A stretch of DNA of 16,504 bases from Byssochlamys sp. IMV 00236 (GCA_001931875.2 MSJH02000060.1:1-16504), one strand, 5' to 3'; positions 8,087-16,504 are shown, counted from the first letter of the stretch. Numbers and translations: made by a program. Notes: a model not told the origin generated them from the sequence alone.

Positions 8087-9706
8087 ATGGCGCCCATTTC
8101 ATCCAATCTTCCCCCTTCAAAGCGTATCAAAGTAGAAGATCACGATATTAAAGATAAATTCTATCATGGTCTCTTTGATCAAGCCAACCGAGACAAGCTA
8201 CGAACATCCATACAGGCATCCAAACCTTATCCGCACTGTAAAATATCAAAATTGATCAATGAAAGCCTCTTACGTCGTGTACAGCAAGAAATTTATGCAA
8301 ATCTTCACTTTACTACAAAGGAAACAGATATTTACAAGGTAAATCAAACAGGTGATCTTGCCAATTTGAACGGATTAAGCCCTCAGGAACAATCTTGCTT
8401 ACCGGCTCTACTTGAGCTGCGCGAGGCGCTCAGTTCTCAGTTATTCCGAGAGTTTGTCTCTGATATTACCGGATGTGGGCCCCTGTCAACTTCAAAAATG
8501 GATATGAGTGTGAATACATATACGGCAGGATGCCATCTACTGAACCATGATGATGTAATCGGTACACGTCGTATATCCTTTATCCTGTACATGCCTGATG
8601 ACGACTGGAAGCCTTCGGATGGTGGTGCACTAGAATTGTACCCGGTGATTGAAAAGAATACACCAGCGAATGAACCCACAGTGAGCGTGCCACCTGAATG
8701 GAACCAGTTTTGTATGTTTACGGTCTTGCCTGGATATTCATTCCATTCTGTGGAGGAAGTGGTTACCGAGGGAAAACGACGATTGAGCATCCAGGGTTGG
8801 TTTCATTTTCCTCAGGAAGGTGAGATAGGATACAGAAAAAACGTAGACCAGACAGAGACAGGAATAGCTTCTCTTCAGCAAATTGAAAAGGCTATACACA
8901 GTAAACAGTCTAAGTTTCAGCCTTATCTTGAAGATTTGTCGGAGCAATCAGTAGTACTCACAAACGACGATATTGAAGCATTATCAGCTTGGATGAACCC
9001 TGATTATCTCAAACTGGAGTTTCTAAGCAAGGTGACCGATACATTTGTGGAAGAATCAGCGGTTCAATTAAAGCATTTTTTAAAACCGGAGCTCTGGAAA
9101 GAAATTCAAGCAGCTACCTTGAAAGCAGATGAACAAGATGGGTTTACGCAATGTAGTATGCCGCCACATGGAGCTGGTGTCAGAGGAAGCTGGTTCATAC
9201 AGGGACCACCTGTATCTCAACGATTCCTCCAGCTGTCCAACAATGTAAGCTCAGATCAAAAGGAAAATACAACTTGTCTGTTTGCAAGACTTCGATCCTA
9301 TTTTGAACACGAGTCTTTTCGTCGCTGGTTGGCTATTCTTTGTCAGGTATTACCCATTGGATACCGTGGTATGGCCCGCAGATTCCGTCCAGGTCACGAC
9401 TTTACGTTGGCAACTACAAACCAGGAAGGCAAACCAATACTTGATGTTACTCTCTGTTTATCTCCTGAATCTGATCAATGGGAGTCATGTGAATATGGTG
9501 GATATGAGTGCTATATGGCAGCAGGCGAAGATGATGATCCTGCCACATATCGATCTTCAGATGACGGAGCATTGCTCACTGTGCCAGCTGGTACGAATGA
9601 AATATCGATTGTACTAAGGGATGAAGATGTTATGCGCTTTATAAAATATGTCAGCGCAAGAGCACCTGGAGCTCGATGGGATGTCGCTTATGAGTATGAA
9701 GTGTGA
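8087..9706 (+). CDS. ofd1: Prolyl hydroxylase of the Ofd1/Tpa1/OGFOD1 family
   Basis: An intronless gene of 539 codons, close to human OGFOD1 (about 540) and S. pombe Ofd1. The ATG at 8087 (ACTATGG) fits the family start; the upstream GTG-started extension would add a low-complexity Phe/Tyr stretch and is not used. The family are Fe(II)/2-oxoglutarate dioxygenases that hydroxylate a proline of ribosomal protein uS12 (Rps23). In fission yeast Ofd1 also controls Sre1 stability in response to oxygen. The N-terminal catalytic domain (about 45-245) shows the iron triad and co-substrate Arg: H154 and D156 in LLNHDDV, H220 in GYSFHSVEE, R232 in KRRLSIQGWFH. The C-terminal second double-stranded beta-helix domain (about 320-539, e.g. 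FLKPELW, GVRGSWFIQGPP, YRGMARRFRPGHDFT) lacks the triad, as in the family, and acts structurally. A KRIKVED stretch near residue 12 may be a nuclear signal. An AATAAA begins directly after the stop. Confidence 0.93.
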   Translation: MAPISSNLPPSKRIKVEDHDIKDKFYHGLFDQANRDKLRTSIQASKPYPHCKISKLINESLLRRVQQEIYANLHFTTKETDIYKVNQTGDLANLNGLSPQEQSCLPALLELREALSSQLFREFVSDITGCGPLSTSKMDMSVNTYTAGCHLLNHDDVIGTRRISFILYMPDDDWKPSDGGALELYPVIEKNTPANEPTVSVPPEWNQFCMFTVLPGYSFHSVEEVVTEGKRRLSIQGWFHFPQEGEIGYRKNVDQTETGIASLQQIEKAIHSKQSKFQPYLEDLSEQSVVLTNDDIEALSAWMNPDYLKLEFLSKVTDTFVEESAVQLKHFLKPELWKEIQAATLKADEQDGFTQCSMPPHGAGVRGSWFIQGPPVSQRFLQLSNNVSSDQKENTTCLFARLRSYFEHESFRRWLAILCQVLPIGYRGMARRFRPGHDFTLATTNQEGKPILDVTLCLSPESDQWESCEYGGYECYMAAGEDDDPATYRSSDDGALLTVPAGTNEISIVLRDEDVMRFIKYVSARAPGARWDVAYEYEV

Positions 9707-9712
9707 AATAAA
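9707..9712 (+). terminator. AATAAA poly(A) signal of ofd1
   Basis: A canonical AATAAA immediately follows the TGA stop at 9704-9706, so the 3' UTR would be very short (cleavage expected some 10-30 bases on). Confidence 0.5.
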
Positions 9713-9887
9713 CTACTTGTTCTTGTATAACCTAGCAATAGACACTATCTAATTATCTAAAGAAAGGGAACACCTTAACAGAAATTAAAAGAGGGCAAGA
9801 ATGAGAAAAAGCTTCCAGTGACTGTAAGCGTATGATCTTTCTGCATGATGGCCTTTCCAAATATAGAAATGCTCTTTTGTTTCTCAT

Positions 9888-9946
9888 TCCACTTTCTCTC
9901 TCTCTTTTCTTTTTCTTTTTCCTTGTTTGTGCCGCAATAAAAGAAA
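9888..9946 (+). promoter_or_regulatory. Pyrimidine-rich leader of the PROPPIN gene
   Basis: A CTTTCTCTCTCTCTCTTTTC-like tract followed by CCGCAATAAAAGAAA directly before the ATG at 9947. Pyrimidine tracts just upstream of the start are common around fungal transcription starts. No clear TATA box is visible in the 240-base gap after ofd1. Confidence 0.4.
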
Positions 9947-11320
9947 ATGAATCTGTCCAAAGTACCACATAGCATACACGACGCACCAGGGTTGTTATAC
10001 GCAGGCTTTAATCAGGACTATGGCTGTTTTGCTATTGGACTAGATAACGGCTTTCGAGTATATAACTGCGACCCCTTGACAGAGCATTCCCGTAATGGTA
10101 AGATTAATCAAGTGCAAAGCAACATTAGTTTGACAGATTTGAATAGAGTCAGAGGAAGGAGGAGTTGCAATTGTCGAAATGTTGTATCGTACCAACTACT
10201 TGGCACTTGTAGGTGGGGGAAAAAACCCACGATATGCACCCAATAAAGTGATTGTCTATGACAGCAAAAATACAAAGCCAGTGATAGAGCTAGAATATAA
10301 AGCAGAAGTGAAGAATGTAAAGCTGAGAAAGGATAGGTAAGGCATAAATAAGAACTCTTGTGTGAGAGTGTGTGTTTGCATATTGAAACATTAAAGATTG
10401 ACAGTTGTGCTTCAAAATAAAGTATTTGTCTACCATTTCAGTATTCCACCAAGGCTACTGCACACATTTGAGACATGCGATAATGATAAAGGTATATTAT
10501 ATATTATGCTTATGTTTCTTTTATTTATGGTTCTATAGGGCTTGCTGCAATATCAACATTACCTGATCATGCAATACTAACGATACCTGGTAAACAAAAG
10601 GGCCATGTGCAGGTTATTGATTTGAATACCCTTGGATACTATACTTCTGTCGAAAACGAACAGTTACCGCCATTATTAGCACAACAACACACAAATGGAA
10701 CAAACACACGTACCTCGGTCAACGTGAGCATCATACCCGCCCATTCTGGTAGACTAAGCTGTTTATCACTAAACCAAGACGGTACACGGTGTGCAACGAG
10801 TAGCGACAAGGGCACACTGATCAGAGTATTCGACACATCCACCGGGACTTTACTACATGAACTTCGACGAGGGGTTGATCGAGCAGAAATTTACTGTATC
10901 GCTTTTAATTCCGAATCCACTCGTCTTTGTGTTTCGTCAGATAAAGGCACGATCCATGTCTTCAACCTGGACCCTTCCGTTGTCACAGCAGCAGATCACA
11001 AACCACGAGGGCCAACCTATGGACAAGTACCTGTTAGCCCTACACATTCACCTAGTCACTATGGTTTGACACTCTCTGGTAATAGAGGAAGTGCGCTGAG
11101 CTTTATGAAGGATATCCTACCGAAATACTTTAGCTCAGAATGGAGCTTTGCTAATGCAAAACTTGCAACCGAGAGCCGATGTTTGGCAAGCTTTGGTCAT
11201 CAAAAGAATACAATCATTGCAATCTGTGCAGACGGTGGCTGTTATAAATTCTCTTTTGATCCAAAGAAAGGCGGTGAATGTAACCGAGAGTCATTTGAGA
11301 GGTTTTTAAAACAAGAATAA
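9947..11320 (+). CDS. hsv2: PROPPIN WD-repeat protein (Hsv2 / WIPI3-WDR45B type)
   Basis: Four exons, 9947-10097, 10147-10336, 10397-10491 and 10539-11320, join to 1218 bases (405 residues). Introns are 49, 60 and 47 bases with GT...AG ends. PROPPINs are seven-bladed beta-propellers that bind PI3P and PI(3,5)P2 on autophagic, endosomal and vacuolar membranes. The start [17 protein letters not shown], the motif [17 protein letters not shown], then [19 protein letters not shown], and the lipid-binding LRRG at residues 254-257 are all present. The C-terminal [10 protein letters not shown] and [13 protein letters not shown] match the WIPI3/WIPI4 branch better than Atg18/WIPI2. A family loop of about 25 polar residues (around [12 protein letters not shown]) is longer than in the human protein. 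Assignment to Hsv2/WIPI3 rather than WIPI4 is from recalled similarity. AATAAA overlaps the stop. Confidence 0.92.
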
Positions 11321-11321
11321 A
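11316..11321 (+). terminator. AATAAA overlapping the hsv2 stop codon
   Basis: The TAA stop (11318-11320) lies inside AATAAA. A second AATAAA follows at about 11346-11351 (AGAAAATAAAG) and could be the one actually used. Confidence 0.45.
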
Positions 11322-11810
11322 AGGATACCTTTTTTTTCTGTTCAGAAAATAAAGTCGCATTTTTGTAATTTTTATGATACAATTTGTACGAAAAAGCGAC
11401 AAGTTAACGCGCGACATCTCTTTCTGGAAATAATGTAAAGCAAAAGAATATCTTGTTTGTGGAAATCTTATTTGGGATCATTTTAATCCAACAATGAACT
11501 TGAAGGTGTTTCAATTAGCGATGCTATCGGCTGCAAAGCTACTTGAAAGCCGCATATTTCCGCCAATTTGTCGTATTTCAAAGAAGATTACGCCCTTTGT
11601 CGTCAAATAAACACTGTATTTCATACACAAGCCAAAGCCATTTTAAACATTAACATAATATCTCATATTAAGCCCATAACACTGATTCGTTGCATCTGTA
11701 GTCTGTAGTAGTTGACGAGGCGTCATATCTAATATGTAATTGATTGACAACATTTATTCTTTCATATAAAGGATCAATTCCTCCTTTTGTGATAAATATC
11801 TTTCTTTTCT
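11321..11810. other. Spacer downstream of hsv2
   Basis: It holds the hsv2 3' flank, an AATATCTTGTTTG motif (11447-11459) like those at 1734 and 15944, and otherwise AT-rich sequence without a supported gene. No promoter for the following degenerate fragment can be recognised. Confidence 0.5.
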
Positions 11811-12357
11811 TTGTTCATAAATGATGTTATCTACAAGCATGAAGGTTTTGAGATTGGATGCGTAGAAATTGGAAAGGACTCGATTACCAGGACAGATAAC
11901 AGGTACATGAACGATGGGATGATCAAATTACCAAAGTGTTTAAGGGACATGTTTTATATTCTTGTAAATGAACACTCTGAGAAGATCAATAATCTAGCCA
12001 CATACAGCCTAATCATTACAGGCCAGTACAATTATATTAGAGACATCTGCAAAGTATAATAACCAGCTTTTACAACTAGGTATGTATGTTGAGCTAGCTA
12101 TCTTAGATAATCCTACTGGTTCAACTTCTCGACTAAACAGCCACCCCGCTACAAGTCCTCCTCCTCTGTCGTGTTCTTTGCTGCAGAAATGTCAGCGGTT
12201 TTGGGGGGTTATCTGGGCACTCAAAGAACCAATGTTGAATGCGGTGAAGCTGCTAAGCAAGAAGAAGAGAAAAGCAGCTTGTATTGAACATAACCAACAA
12301 TCACCAAAGTTACCCTCGTGTTTCACTGCAGAAAGGGTCAAAAGAGTACAAAGGTGA
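11811..12357 (+). pseudogene. Degenerate fragment of a repeat-family hypothetical protein
   Basis: Two adjacent open segments. The first (11811-12059) has no ATG start and reads HEGFEIGCVEIGKDS, then NDGMIKLPKCLRDMFYIL, ending at TAA 12057-12059. The second (about 12073-12357) reads LQLGMYVELAILDNPTGST and then a basic, Cys-containing tail (SKKKRKAACIEH). The DGxxKLPKxLRDM pattern, followed by a short beta-rich stretch with DNPTGS, is reminiscent of hypothetical proteins that occur in many copies in Mucorales genomes; this is from memory and not a firm family name. The missing N-terminus and the stop between the halves indicate a broken copy inserted between hsv2 and gtr2. It could instead be an unrelated small gene with introns that I did not resolve. 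Confidence 0.35.
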
Positions 12358-12494
12358 TCATGTTGCTGCTTCAATACTCTTCTATTTCCTGGGTATCTTT
12401 TTTTTTTTTATTTGTATGAAACTCACTCCTTGTCATCTTTGAACTGACGTCTGGTAAAACGATATAATAGTACATCACGTGTCCACATTGGCCA

Positions 12495-12507
12495 TTTTTT
12501 TTCTTTT

Positions 12508-12538
<31 letters not shown>
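12495..12538. repeat. T-rich homopolymer tract
   Basis: Forty-four bases, all T except C at 12503 and 12509. It lies 50-95 bases before the gtr2 ATG. It could be a nucleosome-excluding poly(dA:dT) promoter element, or the A-tail of an antisense retro-inserted sequence. Confidence 0.7.
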
Positions 12539-12588
12539 GTATTTGTAAATAAATATAATTATTTTAAACATAATAACAGCAGAAACAT

Positions 12589-14205
12589 ATGGATGTAAGA
12601 AGTTCTTTCCCTCGTTTTATAGTTAAACATGTTGTTGATTACGTTCTTTTCTATACTTTCAGTATGATTATCAACACATGCATAATGAATCTGACTTTGC
12701 AACGTAAGAAATTAATTACAATTACACTCAAGTTGCTCACTTAAACATTAGAGACACTGTGATTGAAGACCAAGTATTGTCCGATAAACCACGCATTTTA
12801 CTAATGGGCCTTCAAAGGTAAACTGAACAAAATAACTTGATAAACAAACAAACATTTTCTTTTGTATAGAAGTGGCAAGTCAAGTATTCAACGAGTTGTA
12901 TTTGGAAAAATGCCACCAAACGATACCTTGTATCTGGAAAGCACAACAAAGATTCAAAAAGAAGATATAGCGTAAATACTAAACAAAAAAAAAAAAGAAA
13001 AAAAAAAGAGAAATTATTATCTAAACTTTCCCCTCTCTTCAATAGTCGCTCCTTTATAGACTTTCAAATATGGGACTTTCCTGGACAAATCGACTTTTTT
13101 GATGAAATGGCCTATGATCCACAGGATATATTTGGAACGGTGGGAGCATTGATATTCGTGATAGATGCACAGGATGATTATAGCGAGGCATTACATCGCT
13201 TATTTACTACGGTGACAAGTGCTTATCGAGTTAATCCAAATATTACATTCGAAGTGCTTATTCATAAAGTGGATGGATTATCTGATGATTACAAGATCGG
13301 TAAGATATAAAGAAGAGAGAGATCAAATGTGTATTCACTCTTAAAGCAGATACTCAAAGAGATGTTCAACAAAGAATGAGTGATGCCTTGGCAGATGCAC
13401 AACTGGAATATATCCATCTCACATACTATCTCACAAGTATTTACGATAACTCAATCTATGAAGCATTCAGTAAGATCATTCAAAAGCTGATCCGTGAATT
13501 ACCCGCTTTAGAAAACTTACTCAACGTTTTATGTTCAGTAAGATCTGATATAATGTATATCTTTGTGTGTCGCTAACATATATCATAGAACTCTGGTATC
13601 GATAAAGCATATCTATTTGATACATTAACCAAAATATACATCGCAACAGACAGTTCACCTGTAGATATGCAATCGTATGAATTATGTTCAGATATGATTG
13701 ATGTTTGCATTGATGTTGAGTGTATTTATGGGTAAAGAAAGACTTTATTATCTAACAAAGTGTCCTCGTCTTAACTCGACTCTTCCCCATAGCGCACAAG
13801 GCGGCAGTCCGATGAATTTATCATTGATGGACTCTACAGAGCGCTATCATCAAGAGATAACCAATGGAAACGGCATAGACTCTGAAAGTGTAATAGAACA
13901 ACAAGAGGAAGAAAAACCAAAGCAATATGAGACTGAGGCATCTAGTCTGATCAAACTGGATAATGGAGATGTGCTTTATATGAGAGAAGTCAATAGGTAA
14001 CAGCTGAAAACCTTGTTTTTTTTTTTAGACTACAAATAACTCCCTTAATCTGCTTAGGCTACTAGTGCTGATATGCTTATTGAGACAAGATAATTTTGAA
14101 AAACATGGTTTAATTGACTATAACTTTCAATGTTTCAAAGAAGCAGTAACTCAAGTCTTTGAGTTTTCACGAAAACGAAACACACAGCAAAGACAGCTAC
14201 ATTAA
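12589..14205 (+). CDS. gtr2: Rag-type GTPase Gtr2 (RagC/RagD orthologue)
   Basis: Nine exons: 12589-12594, 12663-12703, 12752-12817, 12870-12971, 13046-13299, 13350-13537, 13589-13731, 13793-13996 and 14058-14205. They join to 1152 bases (383 residues; yeast Gtr2 341, human RagC 399). Gtr2 pairs with Gtr1 on the vacuole/lysosome, where it is tethered by the Ego/Ragulator complex, and relays amino-acid supply to TORC1. Visible GTPase motifs are the P-loop GLQRSGKSS (35-43), ESTTKI (61-66), DFPGQ (82-86) and HKVD (145-148). The stretch [15 protein letters not shown] and the Roadblock-fold heterodimerisation half ([37 protein letters not shown]) match RagC closely. The first exon codes only Met-Asp; it is chosen because it gives MDYDYQHM in frame with a good donor and acceptor. 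An acidic insert of about 50 residues encoded by exon 8 follows IYG. The gene converges on rcc1, with 129 bases between stops. Confidence 0.92.
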
Positions 14206-14209
14206 TAAA
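14204..14209 (+). terminator. AATAAA overlapping the gtr2 stop codon
   Basis: The TAA stop at 14203-14205 runs into AATAAA (14204-14209). The 3' end must be made within the 129 bases shared with convergent rcc1. Confidence 0.5.
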
Positions 14210-14334
14210 CAAGCCCATTGTTTGAAATCATGTTTACAAGATCAAACTTTTATTTACAGTTAGTACACAAAACACAGTGTTTTTGAGATGGTATAAAAAA
14301 GGGCTGACGCAAAAGAAAAAGGGGATTATATAAT

Positions 14335-15801
14335 TTATGTGGAAGCAGGAGCGTCAGGGGCAGGCTTTGTAAGGAAGACAGAGTGTTGACCACCAGCAGC
14401 AACACGAAGGATGAGGTTGGTTCCGAGGTTTTTACCTCTTAATAACTTGGGTACAGGTTCATCATCGTCACTACCGTTGCCAATAGCATTACTGGAATTG
14501 AATCCCCAAGAGTAACCTTGACCGTTTTGACAGGCAGTAAGAACAAATTCAGTGCCAACAGAAACATGGGATACAGGAGGTAAATCGGAGACCTTGGTAG
14601 CAACAGGAATAATAAACTTGAATGCAGATTCTTCTGATTTAACCTTTAATGGAGCCATGACCTCTTCAGATAAGCCCAATTGGTTGGCGTCACCACGACC
14701 ATAAGTGAAAACTTCTCCTGCTTCATTAACAATAAGCGTAAAGTGTTCACCAGCATCAACAGAGACAATGGTGCCAACTGACTCAGGCAAAGAAACGAGT
14801 GTGGGTGAAGGGATAATGTTTTCATCACTATCGACACATTGTCGATAGTTATTAAGACCCCAGGCATACAACTTATTGTCATGTGTGACAGCCAAGGAGT
14901 GGTAGGAACCAGCACCGATAAGCTTCACATTTTTCAAACCAACAAGATCACAACGAAGCGAATCCTTTGGATGACGAACAGACACACGACGGCCAAGCTG
15001 GCCTTGTTCACCATAACCCCAGGCGTAGATGCGGCCTTCAGCAGTTAAAGCTAAAGAGTGATTTGTGCCAGTAGCGACATCGACAATGATTTCCTTGGCA
15101 AGAGCAGAGTACAGAAGGGGAGTTCTTTGGTTCAAGAGTGTAGGAGAGAACCCAAAGATGCCTTCAGTACCACGATAAGTACCCCAGGTATATAATTTAC
15201 CCTCAGCAGTGATAGCCATGTTGATACAATCACCAGAAACAACCTTGACAAAATTAACATCACCAACATCAACCTTTGCAGGCACTTCGTTATTGCCCTC
15301 ACGGCCCAAAACGCCTTCATCAGCGCATCCCCAAGAGTATAACTATAAAAGGAAATGGTCAGTTTTCCATTATCTTACATACAAAACATTGCCTCATTTT
15401 TCTTGTTTTTTCGAGAAAAAGTACTTACATTTCCTTCTGGTGTCATAGCAAATGAGTGCAATCCACCGCAGGTAACATCAACGATATCGACATCAGCCAA
15501 CGTCTTTAAAGGGACAGGACGGTTTTTTTCATCACCTTCAATACCGAGCTGACCAAAATCATTTGTACCGCACACAAATACGCGTCCAGCATCCGTAGGA
15601 CGCTCAGCAACTTTGTTGAGTAAAGTGCGAACACGCTTTTTAGCACGCTTAGCTGCTGCTTCAGTGTCAGAAGCAGGAGAGGCTCTTGTGCGTTTTGTAT
15701 TGGCCTTTTCAGGAGTAGCGTTATTACGGCGTTTAGTAGCAGCTATTTATAATTGTATTAGAGCATGTGTCTATCAAAAAGGTTTGGTATAGCTTACGCA
15801 T
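14335..15801 (-). CDS. rcc1: Ran guanine-nucleotide exchange factor RCC1 (yeast Srm1/Pim1)
   Basis: On the minus strand three exons, 15801-15798, 15742-15429 and 15342-14335, join to 1326 bases (441 residues; human RCC1 421, yeast Srm1 482). RCC1 is the chromatin-bound exchange factor that makes nuclear Ran-GTP for nuclear transport and spindle assembly. The N-terminus (MPATKRRNNATPEKANTKR, then AAAKRAKKRVR) is a basic NLS and DNA-binding tail. Seven RCC1 propeller repeats follow, from VFVCGTNDFGQLG (about 56) to the last blade with AAGGQHSVFLTK, each with the typical G-x-x-H-S and (Y/F)xWG patterns. The first exon is ATG plus one base; the acceptor at 15743-15744 restores M-P-A-T-K-R-R. The Asp that aligns with human D128 is kept (GDCIN, D143), while the one aligning with D182 is Asn (TGTNH, N200). 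No AATAAA is seen right after the stop. Confidence 0.93.
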
Positions 15802-16182
15802 AAGACCTAATATATAAAGTGGAAAAAGAAATAATAATAAAAAGAATGAAAGATTTTTTTAAATAGTGCACTTATTCTCTCAACGCTAGTTTTTCGGCCA
15901 TTTTTTTTAAAAAAAAAAAAAAATAGAAAGAAGCTCGGGCAGTAATATCTTGTCCGGCTATTGTGACTATTTTTCGTGCTAAGCTTTCTTCGTCTCTTCT
16001 ACATGGTTTTACGCTAAAATTAGACGATGTTAATTTTTCTTCTGGACGTATTTGGAATAAATTGTAGACAACATGCTTACCTTTTTTGGACGTAACGTAA
16101 ATGGAAGTTTAGAAGAAGGACAATAAATCTTTAGATGGATTCATGGACATAATACATTGTATGAGTTTACCTGTAAAAATCT
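15802..16182. other. rcc1 promoter region and spacer to the Fanzor 3' end
   Basis: Upstream of rcc1 on the minus strand. Eight T followed by fifteen A (15901-15923) form a poly(dA:dT) block about 100 bases before the start, a common nucleosome-depleted promoter feature. Near it is an AATATCTTGTCCGG motif (15944-15957) like those at 1734 and 11447. The right part (about 16000-16182) should contain the 3' flank of the minus-strand Fanzor. No further gene is seen. Confidence 0.5.
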
Positions 16183-16504
16183 TTAAGCACACTTGTTAAC
16201 CAAGGGTGCACCGTTTCCTTGACGGCGATTCTCTGATTTTTCAAATATGGATGGTCGGCCATCACCATTCCAAATTGAGGCCGCAATATATGCCATGTTC
16301 TTGCTTGCATTAATGTCTCTGTTCCACAGGATTCCGCAGCTTTTGCAAACTAGGATCCCAAAGAACTCTATTCCATTTTCAAGCTTAACTTTCTCCAAGT
16401 CCTTTTTCTTGCATGATGAGCACACCTATTTGAAATGTGAGTACTAGTCTTTGACGAGCTGTATTAATTTCTTACCTTTGATGTGTTATATTCATTAATC
16501 TGCA
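16183..16504 (-). CDS. Fanzor (TnpB-like nuclease), C-terminal part, cut by window end
   Basis: Only the last two exons are inside the window. On the minus strand 16504-16476 reads QINEYNTSK. A 50-base intron (16426-16475, GTAAGA...AAATAG) follows, then 16425-16183 reads VCSSC, 21 residues, CKSC, GILWNRDINASKNMAYIA and a tail ending in NGAPLVNKCA and TAA. This is the RuvC/zinc-ribbon end of a Fanzor. The (D/N)E-x-x-TS segment leads into the first CxxC, the second CxxC follows, and WNRDINA carries the RuvC-III aspartate. Unlike the copy at 5621, the frame is intact and the splice sites are sound, so this copy may be a living gene. The residue before Glu is Asn rather than the Asp of the other copy. 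RuvC-I, RuvC-II and the N-terminus would lie beyond 16504. Orientation is the same as rcc1, with its 3' end 381 bases upstream of the rcc1 start. Confidence 0.82.

Noticed and set aside
12371..12571. Minus-strand frame with a long Lys run
   Set aside because: It is the translation of the T-rich tract at 12495-12538 and has no other protein character.
16183..16504. Bacterial TnpB or contamination
   Set aside because: A 50-base GT...AG intron interrupts the frame, and the neighbouring rcc1 gene is eukaryotic with similar introns.
1..16504. CRISPR arrays, tRNA and rRNA genes
   Set aside because: No regularly spaced repeats, cloverleaf-like sequences or conserved rRNA segments were seen on either strand.

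Overview
The window looks like nuclear DNA of an early-diverging (Mucoromycota, probably Mucorales) fungus. It is AT-rich and compact. Protein genes are split by very short GT...AG introns (about 47-86 bases), carry AATAAA signals at or next to their stop codons, and resemble animal and fungal housekeeping proteins. It also carries decayed Crypton-type and Fanzor-type mobile genes. Species cannot be fixed from the sequence alone.

Layout from left to right. 1-1092 has no gene I can support. 1093-1512 (-) is a small single-pass membrane protein of unknown role. 1943-3987 (-) is a broken Crypton-like tyrosine recombinase (Ndc10-like / GCR1_C architecture) with three frameshifts, in-frame stops and a substituted catalytic-motif arginine. 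3988-5620 is AT-rich spacer with hairpins. 5621-7093 (+) is a broken, internally deleted Fanzor (eukaryotic TnpB relative). 7094-8086 is spacer with a long palindrome, a Tc1/mariner-like end motif and a 63-codon open frame.

The second half is a gene-dense housekeeping block. It holds a prolyl hydroxylase of the Ofd1/Tpa1/OGFOD1 family (8087-9706 +), a PROPPIN of the Hsv2/WIPI3 type (9947-11320 +, 4 exons), a degenerate repeat-family gene fragment (11811-12357 +), the Rag-type GTPase Gtr2 (12589-14205 +, 9 exons), and the Ran exchange factor RCC1 (14335-15801 -, 3 exons), which converges on gtr2. At the right edge is the 3' end of a second, better preserved Fanzor (16183-16504 -), cut by the window end.

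The four housekeeping genes do not form one pathway, although Gtr2 (TORC1 amino-acid signalling) and the PROPPIN (autophagy/endosomal membranes) both belong to nutrient and membrane homeostasis. The most interesting content is the mobile fraction: two independent Fanzor remnants that share an unusual C-terminal tail beyond the zinc ribbon, one of them beside a dead Crypton. Gene structure is also notable: GTR2 and RCC1 both appear to begin with minute coding exons of 6 and 4 nucleotides. All splice models were inferred by eye from frame, splice sites and family similarity. The joined lengths are exact multiples of three for hsv2, gtr2 and rcc1.
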